Position numbers and translations under genes: made by a program
Notes under the pieces: model-generated
Told to the model about the DNA's origin: nothing
Database searches by the model: none
The model's input: only the letters and a program-made list of their open reading frames with translations
NCBI GenBank assembly: GCA_050633905.1
Contig: JBOEHJ010000020.1
Span: 1-64,000, forward strand
Length of the DNA stretch: 64,000 bases
Source: JANQPX01 sp050633905
GTDB taxonomy: Bacteria > Pseudomonadota > Alphaproteobacteria > Geminicoccales > Geminicoccaceae
Direction: 5' to 3'
Shown: positions 8,063-16,668 of the stretch, in pieces
Position numbering within the stretch: position 1 is the first letter of the stretch
Layout: every line of letters starts with the position of its first letter

Positions 8063-9040
8063 CTAGTTGAGGAGGCCGATCTCTTTGTAGACGGCCGTGT
8101 AGGTGTTGACCGCCTTTTCGATCAGCTCTTTTGAGCCAGCGGTGTCCCGATAGCTGTCGATGAGGGTCATATACTTGCTCTCGTTGAACTCCTGAAAACT
8201 TGCCGAATCAAAGCCCTGTTTGCAGACGGCCTCGAGATAACGCTTCCTGTCCTCGGCAACATCGGGATGGATATAGAAGCCGCGGAAACGAAGGAGCGCT
8301 TCGAAGTCGGCGCCGGCCTCGATATGGGTCGGCACATCGGCGAAGGCGCCGGGACGCTCGGGGAAAACCGAGAGGATCGGCGTCATTTGTCCGGCATCCA
8401 GGAAGCTCCGAACATCGCCAGGCTGCTCAAACAGCGCATCCACCTGAGCGCCGATCAGACCGGCATAGCGCTCGGCAGGCTTATCAAAAGCGATCTGGTT
8501 GGTTTTGAAGCCGAGTGCTTCCTCGATCTTCAGCATGTTGATGCGTTCCATCGAGCCGAGATTGCCGACATTGGCGATCGAGACCTCGTTGTCCTTAGCA
8601 TAGGCGACGAAGCTCTCCCAATCGCTGAAGCGGTCGTCATCCGGGCGGATGTAGATCTGCGAGAAGGTGACCTGCGCCATGCAAAGTGGTTCCCAATCGG
8701 TGCCGGGGTTTTCAGCCAGCTTGCCGGAAACGTGATTAGTCACGGCATCGTCGATCGATTCGAGAAGCGTGTAGCCATCAGCCGGTGCCGTCATGAAATC
8801 GGGCACAGCCGCCATGCCGCCACCGCCCGGCTTGTTGACCACCTGAACCGGCTGGCCAAGCACCTCTTCCATGGAGGCGGCCATCGCGCGGGAAAGCTGG
8901 TCCGAGCCACCGCCTGCGCCATAAGGTACGATCATGGTCAGCGGCCGCTCGGGAAAGTCGGCGGGCTTTTCCTGGGCAAGTGCCGGCAACGCAACGGCAG
9001 CCGTAATCGCCATCACGGAAAGTGAGACTGTCTTCAACAT
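8063..9040 (-). CDS. Tripartite tricarboxylate transporter substrate-binding protein (TctC/Bug family)
   Basis: A 325-residue periplasmic binding protein. Residues 1-22 form a signal peptide ending in LPALA, with cleavage predicted before QE. The mature protein starts with the family stretch FPERPLTMIVPYGAGGGSDQ and has VVNKPGGGG, which closes over the ligand carboxylate in Bug proteins. Length is typical. It is the first gene of the eight-gene operon. A strong ribosome-binding site (GAGGGAAG) precedes the ATG at 9040. The ligand cannot be predicted from sequence; the downstream enzymes suggest a small carboxylate or carboxylate-sulfonate. Confidence 0.93.
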   Translation of the reverse strand: MLKTVSLSVMAITAAVALPALAQEKPADFPERPLTMIVPYGAGGGSDQLSRAMAASMEEVLGQPVQVVNKPGGGGMAAVPDFMTAPADGYTLLESIDDAVTNHVSGKLAENPGTDWEPLCMAQVTFSQIYIRPDDDRFSDWESFVAYAKDNEVSIANVGNLGSMERINMLKIEEALGFKTNQIAFDKPAERYAGLIGAQVDALFEQPGDVRSFLDAGQMTPILSVFPERPGAFADVPTHIEAGADFEALLRFRGFYIHPDVAEDRKRYLEAVCKQGFDSASFQEFNESKYMTLIDSYRDTAGSKELIEKAVNTYTAVYKEIGLLN

Positions 9041-9397
9041 GGTGAATCTTCCCTCATATTGTCGTTGGCGCCCATTGTGTCGAGCTAACGCCTGGATTTT
9101 TTACTTGGCACACACTGACCCAAGCGACGCGGCCATGCAAGAGATCAGAAATGGCTGAGATGCGCCAAAAGACCGTTTGTCATAGCCGGTGACACTGCCG
9201 ACATTGATCTTGGCCGATCGGCACCCCAAATCTTGCTCATTCCACCGATGCATCGACCCAAAGGATGGTATCATCGACTTCGGGAAGTCTTGATGCAGAA
9301 CCGACGATCTGGTGTGCAGGCTACCGACTGTCCCGAAGGCGCCTGTGCTCGGGGATCTCAATGGGATCATGCTGTTAAGGGTTGGGAGGGAAGAACG
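9041..9397. other. Divergent intergenic region between the catabolic operon and msrA
   Basis: About 357 bases without a credible gene. It must hold the promoter of the minus-strand operon (starting at 9040) and that of msrA. No regulator gene lies next to it and no confident operator or riboswitch is recognised. A TCCAGGCG/CGCCTGGA-like stretch and a T-run occur near 9088-9105, but without clear symmetry. Confidence 0.5.
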
Positions 9398-9871
9398 ATG
9401 GCGACAGCAACATTTGGAGCCGGATGTTTTTGGGGCGTCGAAGCCGCGTTTCGGCGTCTACCTGGGGTCATCTCGACGGCTGTCGGATATGCCGGCGGCG
9501 CTACGGAGAAACCCAGCTACGAGGCGGTTTGCACCGGGAAAACCGGCCATGCCGAGGTCGTCCAGATTGAGTTCGATCCTGAAAAGGTTGGTTTTGATCA
9601 GCTCCTGGAAGTCTTTTGGGCAGAACATGATCCGACCCAGTTGAATCGGCAGGGCCCGGATATCGGTACGCAATATCGCTCGGCCGTTTATTTCCATAAC
9701 GCCGAACAGGAGGAAGAGGCCAAGGCCTCGCTTAAGCGCCTGGAGGCTTCAGGCCTGCATCGAGGGGCGATCGTGACGGAGATCACGCCGGCTTCAACCT
9801 TCTGGATTGCCGAGGATTATCACCAGCAATATCTGGAGAAGCGTGGCCTGGCGCATTGCCTACTGCCTTAA
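9398..9871 (+). CDS. msrA: Peptide methionine-(S)-S-oxide reductase MsrA
   Basis: A 157-residue protein that repairs methionine-S-sulfoxide in proteins and free amino acid, using thioredoxin. The catalytic cysteine is Cys10 in FGAGCFWGVE. Other family signatures are GYAGG, GHAEVVQIEFDP, HDPTQLNRQGPDIGTQYRSA and the C-terminal DYHQQYL. The frame is open upstream to 9233, but the ATG at 9398 is chosen because the MsrA domain begins there and GGGAGGGA lies 6 bases before it. It is a cytoplasmic form with no signal peptide. It is transcribed away from the catabolic operon and appears monocistronic. Confidence 0.96.
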   Translation: MATATFGAGCFWGVEAAFRRLPGVISTAVGYAGGATEKPSYEAVCTGKTGHAEVVQIEFDPEKVGFDQLLEVFWAEHDPTQLNRQGPDIGTQYRSAVYFHNAEQEEEAKASLKRLEASGLHRGAIVTEITPASTFWIAEDYHQQYLEKRGLAHCLLP

Positions 9872-10018
9872 GCAAGCCTAGAGCGCTTTTCGACCCGACG
9901 ATCTGGGACGCCTGCGACTGGCCCCTGTGATATCGCCGATCCTGAGAAGACAAGGACGTCGTTTAGAAAAGACCTCGACAATTCAGCTAGCAACCCCCAC
10001 TTATTCGCTGCCAGGCGC

Positions 10019-10047
10019 TTGCGAAGTGAGGCACTTCCGATTATAAG
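10019..10047 (+). promoter_or_regulatory. Candidate sigma-70-type promoter for rpmI-rplT
   Basis: TTGCGA (10019-10024) and TATAAG (10042-10047) are separated by exactly 17 bases, and the rpmI start codon follows about 60 bases later. A small dyad, GAAGTG-AGG-CACTTC, lies in the spacer (10022-10036). The call rests on pattern match only. Confidence 0.4.
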
Positions 10048-10107
10048 GCATTTGCTTCAGGTCGGCCGAGCACCTGACAGCTTGGCACGACGAACGGAGT
10101 TTCCACA

Positions 10108-10308
10108 ATGTCGAAGCTTAAGACAAAGCGCGCGGCAGCGAAGCGTTTTCGCTTCACTGGCACGGGCAAAATTGTGCGCAATAAGGCCAATCACCGCCAT
10201 ATGATGACGCATAAGGCGAAGAAGGTGAAGGTTGGTCAGCGTGGATCTGTGGTGGTCGCCGATGGCGACGCCAAGCTGATCAAGCGCATGCTCCCCTACG
10301 GCGGCTAA
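10108..10308 (+). CDS. rpmI: 50S ribosomal protein L35
   Basis: A 66-residue, strongly basic protein with typical bacterial L35 sequence: MSKLKTKRAAAKRF at the start, NHRHMMTHKAKK in the middle and IKRMLPYGG at the end. It is part of the large ribosomal subunit. It forms the usual pair with rplT 76 bases downstream. The common third partner, infC, is not upstream here; msrA is. CGAACGGAG precedes the ATG as a ribosome-binding site. Confidence 0.97.
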   Translation: MSKLKTKRAAAKRFRFTGTGKIVRNKANHRHMMTHKAKKVKVGQRGSVVVADGDAKLIKRMLPYGG

Positions 10309-10384
10309 GACCTGCGAGGTCCTGGTTAGTTTAGGGTTGGAGCGGCGGCGTTCAGAAGAATTTGGAAGTCGAAGGTAGAGAAAT

Positions 10385-10744
10385 ATGGCACGGGTAAAAA
10401 GAGGCGTAACCAGCAAGGCGCGGCATAAGAAAGTCATCGCTCGCGCATCGGGTTATCGCGGTCGTAGCAGCAATTGCTTTCGGATGGCCATCAACCGGGT
10501 CGAGAAGGGGCTGCAATACGCCTACCGCGACCGGCGGGTGAAGAAGCGGAATTTCCGCGCTTTGTGGATTCAGCGGATCAACGCTGCAGCCCGCGAGACG
10601 GGAACCACTTATGGCCGCTTGATGCATGGCTTGAAGGTTGCCGGTATCGAGATCGATCGCAAAGTCCTTGCCGATCTGGCGGTACGCGATCAGGTCGCGT
10701 TTAGCAGCTTGGCCAAACAGGCCCAGACCGCCCTGGAAAGCTGA
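10385..10744 (+). CDS. rplT: 50S ribosomal protein L20
   Basis: A 119-residue basic protein with the L20 hallmarks: MARVKRGVTSKARHKK, then ASGYRGRSSNCFRMA and DRRVKKRNFRALWIQRINAA. L20 binds 23S rRNA early in 50S assembly and in several bacteria represses its own operon. No obvious L20-binding mimic was recognised upstream. It is followed by a strong intrinsic terminator before pheS. Confidence 0.97.
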   Translation: MARVKRGVTSKARHKKVIARASGYRGRSSNCFRMAINRVEKGLQYAYRDRRVKKRNFRALWIQRINAAARETGTTYGRLMHGLKVAGIEIDRKVLADLAVRDQVAFSSLAKQAQTALES

Positions 10745-10775
10745 GGAGCAAGTCTTTCAGTTTTTGGGGTGGAGA

Positions 10776-10797
10776 GGGGCCGGATGGCCCCTTTTTT
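10776..10797 (+). terminator. Rho-independent terminator after rplT
   Basis: A perfect six-pair GC stem (GGGGCC, loop GGAT, GGCCCC) is followed immediately by six T residues. It lies 31 bases after the rplT stop and about 44 bases before pheS. No leader peptide with Phe codons fits between rplT and the hairpin, so a classic pheST attenuator of the enterobacterial kind is unlikely. Confidence 0.88.
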
Positions 10798-10840
10798 GCT
10801 GGTTTTCCGGCAAACATCAATTCCCAAGATCTTTTAGAAG

Positions 10841-11968
10841 ATGAGACGGTCGATGGTGGAGATGGCGAGCAGAGACGATGATGCTGATGGCAAGATCGAT
10901 ATCGATCGGCTTGAAGCCCAGCTTTTATCCAATATCGACGATGCTGCCGACATGGATGCGTTGGAACAAATCCGAGTGTCAGCACTTGGGAAGAAGGGGC
11001 AGATCACGACCCTCACCAAGTCGCTCGGCAAGCTTGATCCCGACGCCAGGCGAACGACGGGCCAGCGCTACAACCAAGTCAAGCAAGCCGTCGGCGAGGC
11101 CATCGCTTCCAGGCGCGAAAATCTCGAAGCCAAGGCGCTCGATGCGCAATTGATGACCGAAACGGTCGACGTCACCTTGCCGATCCGCCCACAACAGCTA
11201 GGGCGTATTCATCCGGTAAGCCAGGTGACCGAGGAGTTGACAGCGATCTTCGGCGAGATGGGTTTCCAGGTGGCCGAAGGACCGGATGTCGAGGACGACT
11301 TCAACAACTTCTCCGCCCTCAACATTCCGCCCGAGCACCCTGCCCGCCAGATGCAGGACACGTTCTATCTCGAAGCCGAAAAGGACGGTCTGCCGCTGGT
11401 GATGCGCACCCACACCTCACCAGTGCAGATCCGAACCATGCTATCAGGGTCCCCACCCTATCGCATCATCGCGCCCGGGCGCACCTATCGCTGCGATTAC
11501 GATCTGACCCATACGCCGATGTTCCATCAGGTAGAAGGGCTGTTGATCGACCGGCGCACTCATATGGGCCATCTGAAAGGCTGCCTCACCGATTTTGTTC
11601 GTACGTTTTTCGAGCGTGACGACATTCCGGTGCGTTTTCGCCCCTCATATTTCCCGTTCACCGAACCGTCTGCCGAGATGGATATCGGCTGCAGGCGCAC
11701 GGCCGACGAGCTGATCATCGGCGAAGGTGACGACTGGCTGGAAATCCTCGGCTGCGGCATGGTTCATCCCAATGTTCTGCGCGCAGTGAATGTCGACCCC
11801 GAGATCTGGCAAGGCTTTGCATTCGGCATGGGCATTGATCGTATCGCCATGCTGAAATACGGCATCCCTGACCTCCGCACCTTCTTCGAGGGTGATCTGC
11901 GCTGGATCCGTCATTACGGTTTCGGCGCGATCGACGTGCCCACCACCTATGGGGGGCTGTCACGATGA
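10841..11968 (+). CDS. pheS: Phenylalanine--tRNA ligase alpha subunit
   Basis: Catalytic subunit of the alpha2-beta2 class II phenylalanyl-tRNA synthetase. An N-terminal coiled-coil arm (about residues 20-100) is followed by the class II core, with motif 2 around PYRIIAPGRTYRCDYD and motif 3 around GFAFGMGIDRIAML. At 375 residues it is slightly longer than usual. In-frame ATG codons at 10841, 10853 and 10862 could all start it and none has an ideal ribosome-binding site, so the first 7 residues are uncertain. Its stop overlaps the pheT start (ATGA), the normal coupling of the two subunits. Confidence 0.96.
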   Translation: MRRSMVEMASRDDDADGKIDIDRLEAQLLSNIDDAADMDALEQIRVSALGKKGQITTLTKSLGKLDPDARRTTGQRYNQVKQAVGEAIASRRENLEAKALDAQLMTETVDVTLPIRPQQLGRIHPVSQVTEELTAIFGEMGFQVAEGPDVEDDFNNFSALNIPPEHPARQMQDTFYLEAEKDGLPLVMRTHTSPVQIRTMLSGSPPYRIIAPGRTYRCDYDLTHTPMFHQVEGLLIDRRTHMGHLKGCLTDFVRTFFERDDIPVRFRPSYFPFTEPSAEMDIGCRRTADELIIGEGDDWLEILGCGMVHPNVLRAVNVDPEIWQGFAFGMGIDRIAMLKYGIPDLRTFFEGDLRWIRHYGFGAIDVPTTYGGLSR

Positions 11969-14370
11969 AATTCACGGTTCCATGGCTAAAAGAGCATCTT
12001 GAGACCGATGCTTCGGTCGAGCAGATCGTCGAGAAGCTTACGGCACTCGGGCTTGAAGTGGACAGCGTTCAGGGACGAGGCGCTGATCTCTCATCCTTCG
12101 TGGTCGCCGAGCTTACTGCAGTTCGCCAGCATCCGGATGCCGAGCGTTTGAACCTCTGCACGGTCGATACGGGCACGGAAAAGCTCGAGGTTGTCTGCGG
12201 CGCACCCAATGTCCATGTCGGTATGAAAGCCGTCTTCGCTAATGTCGGCACGGTCATCCCGGAAAGCGGTCAGGCGCTCAAACGCGCCAAGATCCGTGGC
12301 GTCGAGAGCGTTGGCATGCTGTGCTCTGCGCGAGAACTGCTGCTCGGCGAAGACCATGATGGCATCATCGATCTCGACAAGGACGCCACCGTTGGCAGGC
12401 CCGCCTCCGAGGTGCTGAAGCTCGAAGGCCCGGTTATCGACATCGACATCACCCCCAATCGCAGCGACTGCTTTGGCGTAGCCGGCGTCGCGCGCGAGCT
12501 GGCAGCAGCAGAACTCGGAATCTTGATCGAGCGAGATACCAGTCCGGTACCGAGCCAATTCGACAGCGATCTCGACATCGCGTTCGATTTCCCTATGGGC
12601 GACGAGGCGGCCTGCCCGCTATTCGTTGCGCGGGAATTTCGTGGTGTCAAAAACGGCCCGAGCCCTGCCTGGTTGCAGGAACGCCTGACCGCGATCGGGT
12701 TAAGGCCGATTTCGACCCTGGTCGATATCACCAATCTGGTCACCTACGACCTCGGCAGGCCGCTCCATGTCTTCGATGCGGACAAACTAAAGGGACGGCG
12801 CCTCGACCTTCGCTTCGCGCGCGAGGGCGAGAAGATCGAAGCCCTGGACGGCAAGACCTATGACCTGAACGACGGTATGACCGTGATCGCCGATGAGAAC
12901 GGACCAGAAGCCCTTGGCGGTATTATGGGCGGCGAGCCCAGCGGCTGTACCGAGGAGACCACCAACGTCATCTTGGAAATCGCCCTCTTCGATCAGATCC
13001 GAACCGCAGCCACCGGTCGCAAACTCGGCATCGAAAGCGATGCCCGCACCCGTTTCGAACGTGGCCTTGATCCCGAAATGGTCCATGCCGGTGCTGAATA
13101 TGGCACACGCTTGATCCTCGAGCTTTGCGGCGGCGAAGTTAGCCAGCTGATCGTCAAAGGCGACCTTCCCGCCCCGAGGAAACCCTTCAGTTTCCGTCTC
13201 AATCAGCTAGAACGCCTTGCCGGCATCACCCTCGATGTCGAGGTTATCGAAGTCCGCCTGAAAAGCCTCGGCTTCCTGGTGGAGATCATCGACGATGAGA
13301 CGCTGAAGCTGACACCGCCAAGCTGGCGTCATGATGTGCGCATGGAAGCGGATATCGTTGAAGAACTGGCTCGGCTTCAGGGGTATGATCGCATCCCGCC
13401 TATGCCGGTGAGACGAACCACCGCGGTCAGCGAGCCTAGTCTTGCCCCTGAACAAAGGATGCGCTCGATCGCCAGGCGCACCCTGGTCGCGCGCGGGATC
13501 TCGGAGGCGGCTACCTGGTCCTTCATTGAACCGGAGCTGGCCAAACGCTTCGGCAATGACGGCATCAAACTGCGCAACCCGATCAATTCAGAGCTTTCCG
13601 TCCTGCGTCCGAGCATCCTGCCTAATCTGCTGCAAGCAGCAGGACGCAACCTCAATCGTGGCACTGAGAGTGTGGCATTGTTCGAGAGCGGCCCCCGTTT
13701 TCTCGGTGCCCAGCCCGGTGAGCAGGAAGTCGCGATCGGCAGCGTGCGCGTGGGGCCCAATCACCAGCGTCACTGGGCCTTGAAAGCTCGCGCAGTCGAT
13801 GTGTTCGACGCCAGGGCCGATGCGGTCGCGGTTTTGCTCGCTTGCAAGGTCAACCCCGATGGTCTGAAGGTCGTTGCCGATGGCCCCGATCACTATCATC
13901 CCGGTCGCAAGGGACGCTTGATGCTCGGCCCGAAGAACGTGCTGGCCGAGTTTGGCGAAATCCACCCCGGCATCGTGAAGACCCTCGACCTCGACGCACG
14001 CGCTGTGGGCTTCGAAGTCTTCCTGGATCGCCTGCCCAAGCCAAAAGTCAAAAAATCCTGTGCGCGCCCCGCTCTCAAGGCATCGGCCTTCCCGCCCGTC
14101 GATCGCGATTTCGCCTTCGTGGTCAACAAAAAGGTCAGCGCCGAAAGCTTGCTGAACGCGGTCAAGGGCGCCGAACGGGGCCTTATCCAGCGCGTCTCAC
14201 TATTCGATATCTACGATGGGCCAGGCCTGGAAGAGGAAGAAAAGTCCCTCGCCCTCGCCGTTCGGCTGCAATCGCTCGACCATACGCTTACCGAATCCGA
14301 GATCGAGACGACCGTGAAAAAAATCACCGCCGCCGCCACCAAGGCAACCGGCGCCCGCCTCCGCACCTAG
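11965..14370 (+). CDS. pheT: Phenylalanine--tRNA ligase beta subunit
   Basis: An 801-residue beta subunit with full domain order: N-terminal MKFTVPWLKEHL, the tRNA-binding EMAP/OB domain (about residues 40-150, containing HPDAERLNLCTVDTG), the B3/B4 editing domain in the middle (LGGIMGGEPSG), the B5 domain and a C-terminal ferredoxin-like anticodon-binding domain (FPPVDRDFAFVV onward). It recognises tRNA-Phe and edits mischarged Tyr. The length is standard and no frameshift is visible. It is translationally coupled to pheS. Confidence 0.97.
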   Translation: MKFTVPWLKEHLETDASVEQIVEKLTALGLEVDSVQGRGADLSSFVVAELTAVRQHPDAERLNLCTVDTGTEKLEVVCGAPNVHVGMKAVFANVGTVIPESGQALKRAKIRGVESVGMLCSARELLLGEDHDGIIDLDKDATVGRPASEVLKLEGPVIDIDITPNRSDCFGVAGVARELAAAELGILIERDTSPVPSQFDSDLDIAFDFPMGDEAACPLFVAREFRGVKNGPSPAWLQERLTAIGLRPISTLVDITNLVTYDLGRPLHVFDADKLKGRRLDLRFAREGEKIEALDGKTYDLNDGMTVIADENGPEALGGIMGGEPSGCTEETTNVILEIALFDQIRTAATGRKLGIESDARTRFERGLDPEMVHAGAEYGTRLILELCGGEVSQLIVKGDLPAPRKPFSFRLNQLERLAGITLDVEVIEVRLKSLGFLVEIIDDETLKLTPPSWRHDVRMEADIVEELARLQGYDRIPPMPVRRTTAVSEPSLAPEQRMRSIARRTLVARGISEAATWSFIEPELAKRFGNDGIKLRNPINSELSVLRPSILPNLLQAAGRNLNRGTESVALFESGPRFLGAQPGEQEVAIGSVRVGPNHQRHWALKARAVDVFDARADAVAVLLACKVNPDGLKVVADGPDHYHPGRKGRLMLGPKNVLAEFGEIHPGIVKTLDLDARAVGFEVFLDRLPKPKVKKSCARPALKASAFPPVDRDFAFVVNKKVSAESLLNAVKGAERGLIQRVSLFDIYDGPGLEEEEKSLALAVRLQSLDHTLTESEIETTVKKITAAATKATGARLRT

Positions 14371-14447
14371 CGGCGAGGCGCCGCTGCCTTGACTGGACCT
14401 CGTTCGATTCTTGATCGTTTTTACCCTGTCAATCTGCTCGGAATGCT

Positions 14448-16250
14448 ATGACCGATCTTGCCCTGATCCGTAATTTTTCGATCATCGCCCATATCGATCA
14501 CGGCAAGTCTACTCTTGCCGATCGCATCATCGAGCTTTGCGGCGGCCTTGAAGCACGTGAGATGTCGAAGCAGGTTCTGGATAATATGGAGCTGGAACAG
14601 GAACGCGGCATAACGATCAAGGCGCAAACCGTCCGTCTGACCTACAAGGCAAGGGACGGAGAAACTTACCATTTCAACCTAGTCGACACGCCTGGCCATG
14701 TGGACTTTTCCTACGAGGTCAGCCGAAGTCTTCGCGCCTGTGAAGGATCCTTGCTCCTGGTGGACGCCACCCAAGGGGTGGAAGCGCAAACGCTGGCCAA
14801 TGCCTACCAGGCGATCGATGCCGATCATGAGATCCTGCCAGTCCTGAACAAGATCGACCTGCCCGCCTCCGAGCCTGACCGCATCAAGGCGCAGATCGAG
14901 GAGATCATCGGCCTCGAAGCCGAAGACGCCCTGATGGTCTCGGCCAAGACCGGCGAAGGGGTCGACGCTGTGCTGGAGGCCATTGTTTCGGACTTGCCGC
15001 CGCCCAAGGGCGACAGCGCAGGGACGCTAAAGGCCTTGGTCGTCGATAGCTGGTACGATGCCTATCTTGGCGTGGTCACCCTGATCCGGGTCATGGACGG
15101 CAAGATCGCCAAGGGCCAAAAGATCCGCATGATGGGGACAGGTGCTAGCCTCCAGGTCGACCGAGTCGGCATCTTCACGCCGAAAGCAACCCCGGTCGAG
15201 GCCCTAGCACCTGGCGAGATCGGCTTCATCACCGCCAGCATCAAGGACATCGCGGATGCCCGCGTCGGCGACACCATCACCGATGATCGAAAGCCCGCCG
15301 ATGAACCACTCTCCGGCTTTCGCCCGAGCCAGCCTGTGGTCTTCTGCGGCATGTTCCCAACCGATGCCGCCCAATTCGAAGACCTCCGAGAGGCTCTCGG
15401 TCGCTTACGTTTGAATGACGCCAGCTTTGAGTTCGAGACCGAGCATTCGGGTGCCCTTGGCTTCGGCTTCCGCTGCGGTTTTTTGGGACTTCTGCATCTC
15501 GAGATCATTCAGGAACGTCTGTCCCGCGAATTCGATCTTGACCTCGTCATCACAGCACCCAGCGTGGTCTACAAGCTCGAAAAAACTGATGGCACCCGGA
15601 TTGAGCTGCACAACCCCGCCGACATGCCAGATCCGACGCAGATCGCCAGGCTCGAAGAGCCCTGGATCAAGGCGACCATCCTGGTGCCAGACGACCATCT
15701 GGGCTCGGTGCTCTCGCTTTGCACCGAAAAACGCGGCGTGCAGCTGGAGCTGACCTATGTCGGCTCGCGCGCGATGCTGGTCTACCGCCTACCGCTCAAT
15801 GAAGTCGTCTATGACTTCTACGACCGCCTCAAATCCTATAGCCGTGGCTATGCCAGTTTCGACTACCAGCTGGATGGCTACGAAGAAGCCGAGCTGGTCA
15901 AGCTCTCGATCCTGATCAACAGCGATCCCGTCGACAGTCTCGCCCTCGTGGTCCACAAGACGATGGCCGAAGCCCGAGGCCGTGCCCTTTGCCAGCGCCT
16001 TCGGGAATTGATCCCGCGCCAGATGTACCAGGTTGCCCTCCAAGCAGCGATTGGCGGCAAGATCATTGCGCGCGAGACCGTGAAGGCGTTTAGGAAAGAC
16101 GTCACCGCAAAATGTTACGGCGGTGATGTATCCAGAAAGCGGAAGCTTTTGGAAAAGCAAAAAGCCGGCAAAAAACGCATGCGCCAGATCGGCAAAATCG
16201 AAATCCCTCAGGAAGCCTTCCTCGCAGCTCTCAAAATGGACAACGACTAG
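14448..16250 (+). CDS. lepA: Elongation factor 4 (LepA), ribosome-associated GTPase
   Basis: A 600-residue translational GTPase. The G1 motif lies in HIDHGKSTLADR, G3 is DTPGHVDFSYEV, and the NKIDLP G4 motif follows. EF-G-like domains II, III and V come next, then the LepA-specific C-terminal domain (VTAKCYGGDVSRKRKLLEKQK), which separates LepA from EF-G. It acts on stalled or initiating ribosomes at the membrane and cytoplasm. It starts 77 bases after pheT on the same strand and may share its transcript. Confidence 0.97.
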   Translation: MTDLALIRNFSIIAHIDHGKSTLADRIIELCGGLEAREMSKQVLDNMELEQERGITIKAQTVRLTYKARDGETYHFNLVDTPGHVDFSYEVSRSLRACEGSLLLVDATQGVEAQTLANAYQAIDADHEILPVLNKIDLPASEPDRIKAQIEEIIGLEAEDALMVSAKTGEGVDAVLEAIVSDLPPPKGDSAGTLKALVVDSWYDAYLGVVTLIRVMDGKIAKGQKIRMMGTGASLQVDRVGIFTPKATPVEALAPGEIGFITASIKDIADARVGDTITDDRKPADEPLSGFRPSQPVVFCGMFPTDAAQFEDLREALGRLRLNDASFEFETEHSGALGFGFRCGFLGLLHLEIIQERLSREFDLDLVITAPSVVYKLEKTDGTRIELHNPADMPDPTQIARLEEPWIKATILVPDDHLGSVLSLCTEKRGVQLELTYVGSRAMLVYRLPLNEVVYDFYDRLKSYSRGYASFDYQLDGYEEAELVKLSILINSDPVDSLALVVHKTMAEARGRALCQRLRELIPRQMYQVALQAAIGGKIIARETVKAFRKDVTAKCYGGDVSRKRKLLEKQKAGKKRMRQIGKIEIPQEAFLAALKMDND

Positions 16251-16358
16251 GCTGCGCGGCCGCAGCGTGGACTTTGCTCTGAGTTCATCCCGACCTGCTG
16301 AAATCGAAGGCTTGTTGTTTTAGTATCGCGGTCACATCGTGAAACCTGCCAACCGCCA

Positions 16359-16387
16359 TTGTCAGATCCCCCCGATCTGGCTATGTT
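16359..16387 (+). promoter_or_regulatory. Candidate sigma-70-type promoter for tRNA-Ser
   Basis: TTGTCA (16359-16364) and TATGTT (16382-16387) are separated by 17 bases, about 57 bases upstream of the mature tRNA 5' end. The spacing is right and no coding sequence intervenes. Pattern match only. Confidence 0.42.
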
Positions 16388-16443
16388 CCTGCCGTCCGAA
16401 CTGGACTCAGGCGCCAAGTAACGCCCGTCGACGCTGTCGACAT

Positions 16444-16532
16444 GGAGGGGTGGCCGAGTGGTTTAAGGCGCACGCCTGGAAAGCGTGTTGGGGTTCTGCC
16501 CCTCGTGGGTTCAAATCCCATCCCCTCCGCCA
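16444..16532 (+). tRNA. tRNA-Ser, anticodon GGA
   Basis: The sequence folds as a class II (long variable arm) tRNA. The acceptor strands GGAGGGG (16444-16450) and CCCCTCC pair. The anticodon stem CACGC/GCGTG holds the loop with GGA at 16478-16480. The T-loop reads GGGTTCAAATCCC. The discriminator G is followed by encoded CCA (16530-16532). It reads UCC and UCU. The Hsp70/TPR remnant begins within 40 bases of the 3' end, a frequent location for integrated elements. Confidence 0.97.
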
Positions 16533-16551
16533 TAACATCTCTTAATCGTTT

Positions 16552-16568
16552 GTCGTAAATTTTACGAC
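16552..16568. repeat. Perfect short inverted repeat beside tRNA-Ser
   Basis: GTCGTAAA, one central T, then TTTACGAC: eight matched pairs at 16552-16568, twenty bases past the tRNA CCA end and directly abutting the duplicated Hsp70 fragment. It could be a recombination junction, a weak terminator for the tRNA transcript or a protein-binding dyad. Nothing distinguishes these by eye. Confidence 0.5.
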
Positions 16569-16668
16569 GCGGAGACATCCATCTCCAAAGTCCTCATGAC
16601 CGGAGGAAACTCCCTCGTCCCCGTCGTCCGCCGCCTGTTCGAACGACACTTCGGCGCCGATCGCCTCA
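16569..16668 (+). repeat. 100-base inverted copy of the Hsp70-like gene 3' region
   Basis: This stretch matches the reverse complement of 22953-23052 with about 6 mismatches in 100 bases by direct comparison. It encodes residues equivalent to AETAISKVFMTGG through RHFGADRL of the Hsp70-like protein. The two copies are in opposite orientation and about 6.3 kb apart, flanking putA, the TIR fragment, ogt and the SDR gene. Confidence 0.88.

Noticed and set aside
9041..9397. Possible riboswitch (SAM or T-box type) upstream of msrA
   Set aside because: I could not match any conserved core; the region has no convincing set of paired elements.
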